Assembly: GCA_940671915.1 (NCBI GenBank)
Contig: CALNVZ010003433.1
Coordinates: 35,846,555 to 35,910,554 of the forward strand
Origin: Paracentrotus lividus
Lineage: Eukaryota; Echinodermata; Echinoidea; Camarodonta; Echinidae
Length of the DNA: 64,000 bases
Direction: 5' to 3'
Under the pieces are notes generated by a model. That model did not search any database. It was given only the letters and a program-made list of their open reading frames with translations, and was not told where the DNA came from. Made by a program: the position numbers and the translations under genes. Below, piece after piece: positions 23,160 through 35,277 of the stretch (positions are counted from its first letter, which is position 1; each line of letters begins with the position of its first letter).

Positions 23160-23981
23160 TAAAGCTCTACATGTAGAACTTTATTAGCTTTATACATAAC
23201 GAGTATTATCAGTGTTTTCTCCATTGTTCATTGCAACCAAAAACCCGTAAGCAGTTCCGTCTGGAATATTGTTCTGGATCATTTATGTTGTTGTCTATCC
23301 ATCCAAGATGATTTTGATGTGAATTTACTTTCTCTTCCAGTGTTGTGATTTCCTTGGATTTATTGTCATTGCTTGTCTGCAGTCAAAGATATCTCCTCTC
23401 AGCTCATGGTGGTATCTCGCTTCGCGGATACTACTTTGAACCTACTTTGAGAAGACTTGAGACCACTTTGAGACGGTTTTGAAACTTGTCGCCGAGACGT
23501 TTCCGAGACGTCTCCTCAGTCCTCGCAACGTTTCATGGGTCGTGAAAACTATTTCTTTGAGCAGAGAGCAGTAACTATCCAGTTTCTCCTCAGATAAATA
23601 ATTTTGCATTAAACTTAATTACAGCTTGGTATAAATATACGGAGCTGTGGCAGAGATTTGTTTGTCCTTGTGAAATTAACTTTTAAAACGTGATTGTCGA
23701 TTGACCAATCATTTATTTAGGAAACTCATGAATATTCATATAAGGGATATAATGCTTACAATAAAATCCACCAAAGGCGGTTGCCTGCAGGTTCAAACAC
23801 GAATATTCATTCTGTCATGAGGCTTTACCATTGTCTCAAGTTGCGTGTAAACAAATGTTATTGAAAGGTTAGAAAGAAAAACCCTAAAAATTTGAATCAA
23901 ATCGCAATAACTAATAGGCCTACACTTTACACCAGTTCACCCACTTGCCATTTAAAGAAATGGTTTTACTTCGTCCAGGAT
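22474..23981. other. Intergenic region, 3' flank of P450 gene 2
   Basis: No gene recognised. ACAATGTG/CACATTGTG words recur at 22475-22620, mirroring those left of the TIR element. An ATA/ATAATG microsatellite lies at about 23116-23160. TTTATT near 23711 (AATAAA on the minus strand) is a candidate polyadenylation signal about 270 bases after the gene 2 stop. The open frame at 22616-23092 has no recognisable domain. Confidence 0.5.
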
Positions 23982-24238
23982 CTAATCTCTTTTCTTAATA
24001 ATGATCTCGTACGGGCGGAGAAGTCTTCCAGAGGCCGTCTGAGGAATGAGGTTGATCAGGTTCTGATCCTCCTTCCCTGGAACTTTGCTGAAGGTGTAGT
24101 TCTGCAGGAACCAGGTAAAGATAAGGAAGAGATCAGCCTTGGCTACGGCTTCACCTAGACAACCTCGACGACCTGCTCCGAATGGAAGGAAGCTAGGAGG
24201 ATGCTCACGGACCGACCCACTGGCATCAAGGAAATGTT
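23982..24238 (-). CDS. P450 gene 2 exon 9: haem loop and C-terminus
   Basis: Encodes EHFLDASGSV, FLPFGAGRRGCLGEA (Cys449) and ends IIIKKRD-stop at 23984-23982. 257 bases. Confidence 0.95.
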
Positions 24239-27200
24239 CTGTAATACAATATTATTGAAGTGATTTTATAAAGATTAATCATCGTTGCCCTCAGGCCGCA
24301 TCACGTAAAAAAAATGTCTAGGTAGATATAGCAATTTTGTTAATAGAAACAGTTTATTACCTGGCAGAAACTTCTCGGGTTGGTCCCATTCTTCCGGGTC
24401 GTAATGCATGGAGTAGGTATTCATCATCACTGTCGTTCCTTTAGGGAGGAAATACCCAGCTGCAGTAGTAAAAACATAATTATCAAATTTATTTCAGTCA
24501 TTTCTATACAGGGGATTTAGTTCTACGGATTTACAAAGATGCTTCGTGACGGTAAGCAATACTATCAAATTGATTGAGAGTTATTTGAGGTAACAAATTA
24601 TTGATTCCCGCATTTGTTTTAATCCCCATGGATCTTTCAAGGGTTAAATAATCATACTGATATATTGTATAAATACAAGAAGTCGTAGATTTTTTTTCCA
24701 ATTCCTTTTGCTAAAAAATAAGAAAAACAATATTTTCCAAACGCTTATAAAACATTTGCACTTGTATTCAGAGTTTATAAAGATAGCTAAGCGTCCAAAC
24801 CTGTGTGTGACTTCTTTAGTATTGTAAATAACTGTGTTAGCGTAAACAACGTAACAAACCGGTCATGATTTTGCACGACTGAAAACAGAAAGAATTTTCG
24901 AAACATCTGTCTTGACTCGAACAATTTAGTTTTCAATTTCATTAATAAAAGAAAAATAAGGGGACAATTTATTGCCACCCATCTCCGGCTTATAATAATT
25001 TTGCTGAAGGTTATCAATGATGAAACTCTTATATTACCAAATTCTGTGTCTCTGGTTGTGGCGTGCGGGAGAGCTATTGGAACGAGACTGCTGTATCGCA
25101 TGATCTCGTAGAGTGTAGCCTCCGTATAAGGGAGACTACCGCGGTCGTTGATGATGGGATGACGATCACGACCGAGGACGTCATCGATCTCGGCTTGAAC
25201 CTTGGTCTGGACGTCGGGATGGGTCACAAGAAGAGCTACTCCCCAGTTCAAGGTTTCAACGGTCGTCTGAGTACCAGCTAGGAAAGAGAGAAATACCCTT
25301 TAATTGGAAGGGTGAGTATTTTGGGGGACTTGTGTTCCACATAACCACTAATCCGTTTGGGTGGATTTGTGATCATACTAGGAAGAGAAAAGAGGTTTCA
25401 CTGGGATGAAATCCTTTCTTTCTTTTTTCAATGGAAATTCAGCCCAAATATAATATTTAACAAAGGGAAAAATAAAAGAAAACGATTCTATTTATTACAT
25501 CTAAATGTTTGTCGTTCATCTACTCTGCTTTATTCAAAGAAATCACTTGCAATAGTCATTCATGTTCAGATAGATTATTCGATCTGGATTCACTTTCTGC
25601 GGCATTGCTAAAATTAAAGCGCGAAAAAAAAAAATATGCATGAAAATCCGAAAGAGTAATATGTACGGCACAAAGGAAAAATGATAGCATGTATGTTTTT
25701 CAATTAAAAATATTCACCTCCAAAGATATCTGACACAGTCTGAAAGACATGGGTGTCGGTCAGCTTGTCCACATTCTCTCCCTGTCTCCTTGCGTCTTCC
25801 TGGGCTTTCAGAAGCAGACTGTAGAAGTCACTGATGTTTTCTGTAAAGAGGTTTGATAAACCATTGTGTTGGGCTATAAGGTATTATAAAGGCAACTTGA
25901 GTTTAATATAGGTTTTCCCGCCCAAATTCATAAATTTATCATCCGTTTTCATTTAATGTCTATTCAAATTCGTGAGTTTGATCCGACAGACCGACTTAAG
26001 TTAATTAATTTCGTGTTCGTGATCTCAAATTCATTTTCAGGCACCCAAATTAATAGTTACAACGTTCAAATTCGGATATATGCATTTAATTTCATTATTT
26101 GTGCATTCAAATTAGTGCGAATTTGAGTATACGGAATGAAATGTCGACAGGATGGAGACGAAATTGAATAGTTATTGCCGAATGTATATATATGCTTATT
26201 ATGTGAAGAAGAACGGGCAAATACGAAATCGATCACAACAATCGTTAATTTTGATGACTGAATACGAATTTGACTGGCAACATTTCGATGCATCAGAGTT
26301 TTTCCCGAAAAGGAATGCCTCTAATATGCAATTGATTGACAAAACAACGAAATTGACCGGGAAAACCTATACCATTTAAAAAGTCTTATTCGGTTCCATT
26401 CCCACCACCTACCTGCGTGCATTGAACCTTTCGCATATTGTTATATTTCATCCATAACTTATTTTATGCAAACATTTTTTAAATATAATATCATTCTGAA
26501 AGGTAATACTTTTTTCTTCATTCCTAAGACAATAGGTGACCAAACCTCGTGAATGAAAAAGAAAAACGGTTTTGTTTAGACTTTTTGCAATATACGATGC
26601 CAATACAAACACAGAGGAAAAGATCGAAAAGAAAAAATAACAATTCACATTCTGTGGTGCCGTTTTTCCTCCAATAGGATGCGCGCCAAAACATGGATGT
26701 CGTGATTTTCCAGCACAATAATGTGAGAAAAATTGAATTTCTTCAATAATTTAAATTGTATGATAAGAAACTGGCTACTAAATATAAATGCTGGCATTTA
26801 TGAAAGCTGTGTTTACAATACAAGTAGAAGGTCTTTTGCAGCGGCACAACGTTACTTTTTCAGTATTGCTGTTTTTCTTTGCATTAACCTGGCACCCTAG
26901 AACCATTCTGTCTTTAATATACAAAGGAGTCGACAACAACGTGGTCATGGATTAAAATATAACAAGAGTAAAATTATAGAAGTGAAATGCACGCATTTTA
27001 GGTACGCTGCAATAATCAGGGCCGGGTAGGGCAAATTAAAATTTATGGTTCACGTTGTTCTTGTTTTGTAGTATAGTGACCCCATATCGGAATACACATT
27101 TTTTTCTTTTTTTTTTCTTTCAATGTTTTGGTCTTTATTTCTCGAAGTAAGACATTTGCTCTCAATCCATGGCACTCTCCCCTTCCTCACACCTCTTTAT

Positions 27201-30200
27201 TCATCTCATTCATATTCCCTATAGCCCTATATTCTTTTTGTGTATTCCTCTGTGTTTGTAAATGTAGGACCAAACTTGGCTAAAGTAATTCCAAATTGTG
27301 ACAAAAAATTTAGTGATTACCTAACAAACCGTAATTCAAATTCATTGTTTTTTGCTCCTGTACTTGAAAACGAAATTCTAGATATTGTCCATAACTTCCA
27401 GAGTAAACGTAGCTGCGGCCATGACGGCTTTGATAACTTTATCTTAAAAAGGATTATTCCGACTATCGTCGAACCATTCACATACATATGCAATCTATCC
27501 ATGACCTCGGGTGTCTTTCCTAAAAACATGAAATTAGCAAAAATAATTCCAGTTTTTAAAAAGGGTGACGCTCTATCATTAAACAATTACAGACCAATTT
27601 CCTTACTAAACAGTTTTCTCCAAAATATTAGAAAAAAATAGTTTTTACACGCACAACAAAATTTCTGGATGATAACAATATTTTACACGAATCTCAATTT
27701 GGGTTTAGAAAAAAACAAAACACAACACACGCTCTTCTGACGTTGATAAATAAAATTACCAAATCGCTTGATAATCGAACCAATACAATCGGGTTATTTA
27801 TAGACTTTTCAAAAGCCTTTGACACCATTGACCATGACATTTTACTACACAAACTAACATATTATGGGATACGAGGGATCGTTCTTAACTGGTTTCGAAG
27901 CTATTTATATGGACGCAAACAATTTGTTTTTATTGATAAATATGCATCTAAACCTCAAAATATCATATGTGGAGTACCGCAGGGGTCAATCCTCGGACCC
28001 CTCCTTTTTATTATTTACATCGATGACTTACATAAATCTTCCAATTTACTTACCCCGATTATGTACGCAGACGACACAAATTTATTTTTTACACACAAAA
28101 ACATAGACACTTTATGTAACTTAGTAAATACAGAACTTGAAGCAGTTACAAAGTGGATCAAAGCCAATAAATTATCATTAAATCTAGAGAAAACCAATTT
28201 TATGTTATTTAGCTCAACTTTTTCGGAACTACCCCGACCAATTTACATGGATAATGTACAAATACAAAAAGTATCGAAAACTAAATTTTTAGGTACTATA
28301 ATAGATGATAAATTAACATGGAAATATCACATTGAAAATATTTGTAAGATAATCTCAAGAAATATAGGTATGATGAATAAGCTAAAATATGCATTTCCCT
28401 CAAAGGTTCTTTTATCACTTTACTCTACCTTGGTATAACCATACCTTAATTACGGGATTTTATCCTGGGGAAACAGTGCTTCATACTTATTAGAAAGAAT
28501 TTTATTGCTACAGAAAACAGCTATGCGAGTTATCAGTAACGTCCATTTCCGTCACCATACTGATACACTGTTTTATTCTAATAATGTTTTAAAAGTTCAT
28601 GACTTATATAAACTTAACCTTGTAGTTCTCATGTTCCAGAAACAAAATCAGGAATTGCCCCCAGCGCTTGGCAACATGTTTATTCTAAATAATGAAATAC
28701 ATCAGTATCCTACCAGGCAAATTAACCATTACCACTTACCAAGAACGCGTACAGTGCTCACACAAAACACTTTTATATTTACTGCCCCTAAATTTTGGAA
28801 TTCTCTACCCAGAGACATGCGTGAGATAAGAAGCATATTTTTATTAAAACACAAACTTAAAATGTAATTGCTATCATCATATAACCACTAATATCACTCT
28901 GTTTCTCTAATGACAGACGGATATCACCAAGGATCAAATATCACCAAAGAGCAAACTTTACTTTTCATGCACACTATAGAAAAATCATTATCTAAATCAT
29001 CGACACCCCCCCCTTCCCCACCCTAGTCCCTTCCCGGGTTTTTTTTTTTGGGTCTCTCTAAGTTTGTTGTTTTTTCCTTCTTTTTGTATAATAATTGTAA
29101 ATTATATTTCTTGCCTCATCCCGGCATGATAGTGACTGGTTGACAGTGCGTGCGCTGTTAGTCAGTTTTTGTCCGTGTTGGGATGGGGCAAGAATTATGA
29201 ATTATTCAATTAAGATTTATTCAATTATGAATTATTCCATTATGAATATGTTTCAGTTAAAAAAAAATTTAAAAATGCTTACTTTTGTATTCTATTTTAT
29301 ATTAAAGGGAGCAGCGCCTTACAAGCTTTGCTTCTTGCTGGTTCCTGAATTTTCTTTATAATTGTTTTCTCTGTTACTTTTGAACAAAATGTTTTATGTT
29401 ACATACTGATGTTGTTAATTTGATTATTGTTTTGTTAACTGGTTAACTTTTGAAAACATGAAAGAAAAATCAATAAAGTAATCTTGAATCTTGAATCTAA
29501 TCTTGAATCTTGAATCTTGTATATCCCTTCCATAATCATTCGTTGTATCACCCCCTGTATTTCCCCCTACCCCACCCCACCCCCCCCCCTCTCTCTCTCT
29601 CTGTATCTCGCCTTTTTTCCTCACTCTTTCTCTCTAATTCCTTTTGCGTTGTTGAATTTTGTTTCTCACCTGGGTCATACTTTTTTTTCGTTTCATCCAC
29701 CTGTGATTGGAAGAAGCTATAGAATTTCTTTAATATCTCCTTCATGAACCTGGGACCGCTGGTGGGAATGTACTTGGCCCATGAAAAGAAATCGGCTGCG
29801 AAACCAAGACCAAATCCTTCATTTATTTCGTCGTTTAGCTCCTTGAACCCAACCACACGAGGGTCATCCAGCTCATAACTGAAACCGACAAGGTTAAACA
29901 AAAGTTTTTTAGATGATTAATGCTTGTAATTATGATTAGCTAATAAATATTCATGTTCTGTCATGATGGTAAGCTGTATTCGGCTAAAGTAACTCGTAAA
30001 CTTGCGAGGGAGTTGCTTTTTTCAGATGAAGCTCCACTTGTTCGTCACACGTGTGAAAGGCCTCGTATTTGGGATATTGTTATTGCTATTTTCATGCTGA
30101 GATTAACGATTGCATATTGCAAAAACTTATCTGAATGAAAGTTAAGTCCGAAAAAAGGTAAGGTGTCGCCGTATGTGTATAATATTTCATTTCCAATTAG

Positions 30201-33200
30201 GAAAATTCAACTGGTACACGCATTCACACCATGTAATATTATTTTATTGGTTGTTGATTTGGGTATCACATGGGGTTCGCGAGCCAGCATGTGCATAAAC
30301 ATTGGATTTGTCACCTTTTCCCAACCATACATACCTAATTCCAAAACACATCTGTGCAAGAACGTTGTACATGAGCAAGACGAGAAGGTTCTTGGGGTCT
30401 ACTGGTTTTCCCTCTGTCTGAGCCAACTTCTTCTGGACCTTTGGATAGACGCTTGTAATAAGATCCTGGAGAGGTTTGCCTGTTGCAAAATGCCTGGTCA
30501 TGAAAAAAACATCATTCGAGTTGACATGTCATATCACATGAGAATACCTGATATGAAAATGCTTGATTCAAGAGAGAAGTAATTTGGAAGTTCCTTAAGG
30601 GGCCGTCACACTGAGGTAGTTCTATAACGTCCTTGCCCGTTCTTTAAAAAATTGCTGAACGGGCTTTGGTCGGGCTGGAACTTATAACTTTGAAAAATAA
30701 TTTCTTGAATACGATACTAGGCAGTTCATAAATAGACCTCATTACGTCAATTTCGTCTTTATTGCGTCCGCAATACGTTTTTATCCAGTTCAGACCGAGT
30801 AAACCGCTCAATCACTCTATACCGTTTGTAGCACGTCCAAACCGTCACTAAAAGTATCCATGCGCAGCATGTTAAAAGTTAGGTACGATGTTCGTAGTAC
30901 GTCCTTCTCGTTCTAAGTAAGTCCTTCCCGCTTTTAATAAGGAACGTTGTCAATGCGTTTAATTTTAGAACTGGAAGCCAGTCCGATTTTTTTAAACATG
31001 TTTAAAAAAATCGGACTGCCTTTCCGTTCTCTCCGTTCGGGCCAGTTCGCCAAGTTCGTAAACAGATTGTAAACGGTCTTAACTAGATTGTAAAAGGTCT
31101 GTACTACGTTCAGTCCGTGTGTAAACATATTTGACCAAATTATTTCTGGATTAAGATAAAACTACGTTCGTATACAGTCCTCAATACGTCCATCAGGTCT
31201 TTGCCTCGTCTACTGTCCGTTTGTATCTAGTTAAGATCGGGTGAAAAAGACCGTTTCCACGAAGCAGAAACAATCTAAACCCGTCCCCAGTCAGTTGCAA
31301 CCCGTTCTTATATAGTTCCAACTCGTTTCCAATTGGTTTCGTCTCGACATAAATAGTTCTGGGTCGTTTTTAATCCGTCAAAATCCGTTCTTACTCGTTC
31401 TTACCTAGACCAAACGGCCTCCAGAAAGTTCTTTTTGTTCTTACTGCGTCATTCTCCGTGGCTACAATGTGCTGAACGTAAATGGGCGCCCGTTCTGCTA
31501 TAAAAACCTAGTCCGTTTTTGCCAGACCTCATGTGTCTTCGTAACTTCAAGTTGAGAGTGAATATGCCATGCTCGTTTGTAAGACGTCCTAGCCCATTTT
31601 AGAACGATTGAAATATGGCAATATCGTTTGCAGTAGGTCCATCTCGTTTCAGGTACGTTGCTGCCCCGTTAAATTTTAGGACGAGATGGGCGCCCGATTT
31701 TTTTAAACACTTTTTTGAAAATCCGACCGAGCTAGTCCATGAAGTTCGTAAACAGATCGTAAGAAGTATTTACTACGTCCTCTCAGTTTACACACAGACT
31801 ATGCCCGTTCTGCAAAATTTGCAAGGATGTAGTAGGAACGAGCTCAGTGTGACGGGGGTATAAGTGAATGTATAGAAATAGTGACATCAATTTCAACACC
31901 CCCGCCTTCCTTCGTGCCTGTTCTGTATTATATTCGAGTTACCTCACCTGAGGGCGGAGTGGGCCAACTTGCGATGAAGTTTCCATGTTTCAGTGAATGG
32001 ACTGAATGCGATATCCTTAAAACCGTCGGTGAAAATCCCGACTAATTTGAGAAGAAGAAGACAAAAATGTTACATTTATATAAACACCATTATCTTTGAT
32101 AAAAAGTTGAAAACAAGTTGAAAACAACTATGATGTTCTCGGAATTAAAGACGTGTAGAATTTATTAATGCATGCAGCTTATAGGGGCCACAGAACTTTT
32201 TTTTAAAGTGGATGGGCTGATCGAGCCAAAATTTCGGGAGGGGTTGAAGCGGCCTACCCCATCTCTTGGTCCCCGTCATGGATATGAGGGACGAGGAAAG
32301 ATGCACAATTTGAGTATTCCAGGAGTGACGTTCAATGCTATACAAGGGTAATGATGTCGTTTTCATATTGGCAAAAGACAGAACTACATTGGTTAGGCTC
32401 AATCTAACCACTGATCATTTGGGCCATTCGTTCTGATTTTCCGGGGACCAAGTGCTTACCTGAATCAAACACGTGGAGAAACAACGTAGCTAACTCTTTT
32501 GATGGGACTGTGATGCCGCAGGGATAAAATACGCGACATGAGTTTCATTGGAATTTTCTCGCAGATTGTAGACAAAAGATTTCTGCCTAACTACAGACTT
32601 ACTGGCCAGTTACGAAACGAAATGTGCTTTTGTTATGATAATTACTTTTCGCTGCCGCTGGTCGGATAGTATGAGCAGACATATCGCTCACTTTCACAGG
32701 GGAAAGCAAATCTAAAATAAATGTTGCAATATTTGTTGAAAAATGACTTGAAGTTACTCGTCTGGCCGCATGTGGCCGGATATGTGACATATAACATCGC
32801 AAATGAATACATTCCAACAAACTAATCTTAAATTTTTGTACTGTGGATGTTTGTGGAAATGTGTAAAATGTTTATTTAAAAAATTGTCAAATACTGAGTT
32901 ATTTCATTATTTACAACTATCATCAAACAATATTTTGCCCAATTTTAGGACATAATAGGGCTTTGATATTATTCCGTCATGTGTTTAATATCCATGTTCT
33001 GTGATCAAATAAAATATAAAATATTTCCAATTATTTTTCTTCAACACAAATTACCTTTCAGTTATCCTATGAAACTGGCGGCCTCACTGGCGGCCTTACA
33101 GGTCGCCATCATAGGCTACAGTGCACCTGTGTATTTTTTTTTTTAGTTTTTTTTTTACTTCTTTACAAAATTGGAAGCGTCATGAATTAATTTGCATTTC

Positions 33201-35021
33201 GTTGTCACTCCATAGTTTAAAATACTTGCCTGAATAGAAATCTGGTCGTCCAGCAAAGTCCACTCCCTGTTTGATGACGGCTTCTTTGATCAATGTTTGA
33301 CGATTCAGGACTACCATCCATCTCTCACCAATCTTGAAGCCGAAGATGTCACCGTATTTCTTGGCCCATCTCTCGTAGATCACCTCAGGAGAATCGGTCA
33401 TGCCTGAAGTCAAGAAATTCCAAAAAGAAATCAAACCATCGTTATTAACGGTAAAGGCACATCTTTTAAAACCATTTTGACTAATGTCTCACCTCCAAAT
33501 TAAGTTAAGACACAATCGATCTTACCATTGACCTCAATCGTAAGTGTTTGGTAAACCGTGTACTAATGGTTACAATTCGTAAGATTGATTATATATCTTT
33601 TGCGTTACAGGATAGTTGTTTATAAATTTCATTCCGTCTATATACAATCAGGAGGGCGTTTCATCAAAGGACTTGTTGGACCTTTTATCCGACAAACTGT
33701 TATAAGCTACTGAAATGCTTGCATCTGATTGGCTGAGAGCAAATTTGTCGGATAAAATGTCCGACAAGTCCTTTGATGAAATGCCCCCCTGATCATCGTA
33801 TTAACTTGAATTCTAATTCCACTTTGTCTTTTTACCATTTGAAAAAAAGTGTTGTTGAACAAAGTGCTGTTGAACCAAGTGCACGTTTACCGTTATAACA
33901 CATCCATAATACTACTACTGAATATACTGTACATCATATGTAATTTTAATTAATTAAAATTACACTTGCATTAGTAGGCCGTTTTTTAATGCATGTGTTT
34001 TTATACAATTCAGCCTTTAGTCTGCAGTTGCAATATTATTGTCGGGGATAACTAAATCATATAAAATTCCATGTGCGAATGACATGAATCCTCATATTAT
34101 ATCAGTCTAGACTACGATATTATTTATAAATATATATATATATACATTACCAAGTTCATAAATTTGCCATAGCCCCCCCCCCCCAGCTACGTATAGTTTT
34201 ATAAGTTTAAGTATACATTATCCTTTGCTTTATTTAATTCCCTCCCATATTTAGTCTATTTATCTCACTTCTGCTTACATGATGTATGCAAAATGTTATT
34301 AAAATGAACTTTAAACCAATAGCGTGACAGACAGACTAGATAAAACATACATTATATTTGCCTTTGTAATCTAAATGTTGACAAAAACTTTACAAACTAC
34401 ACACTTAAAGGCACTTTACATCAAGGACACACCACTATTCCGACTAGGGGAAAAAACACAAACTTGTCATGTAGTCACCTTAGTGTAATAAGGTTGTGGA
34501 CGGTTCCAGATAAGATGTGACTGGGTTATTCGCAAACAAATGTCTGTATACTTGCTTTGTCATTGAAATCTCTCTGAACTTTGAGTTGTCACATGTGACA
34601 AAACCGAACAAGATGACGAAATACAATGCAATATCATATGAAAACCATTTTGACAAAAGATCTTTGTACCACTGGCAATTCGAAATATTGCTCTAGGTCT
34701 GTTCAAACCATGACGGGTCAAAGGTCGTTGTTGTATATTAACAGAAATCTAGAATGATCCACAATCAAAGCAAAACTGCACGTTTAATTAATATTTCAAG
34801 CAAAGTTTTACACAGTTCAATAATTGTACAAGACAATACAAATTTATGTCTTTCTTTAATTCGCGCTATTCATACTTTGTATTATTATTTTTATTTTTTC
34901 ATTTTTTTTTTTTTACTTTTTCATTTTTTATCATCTAAAACCTATTTACTCGTAGATTCTTTATACGTGTCTTATATTAATAGTAAGACATGACTTTTTT
35001 TAAAAATTTTACATATATATA

Positions 35022-35070
<49 letters not shown>

Positions 35071-35226
35071 TTGTATTATAAAATGGTAATCTAGGTCATG
35101 TGAATAACAATTTGCTGTAGCTGTTGTAAATGTAGAATAATTGCGAAAATACAGTAAAGTACTACTTTTTCTACTACTACTACTACTCTACTACTACTAC
35201 TATTACTACTACTACTAGTACTACTG

Positions 35227-35277
<51 letters not shown>

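Noticed and set aside
30163..30582. 139-codon plus-strand open frame
   Set aside because: It is the antisense shadow of P450 gene 2 exon 4, which has clear splice sites and homology.
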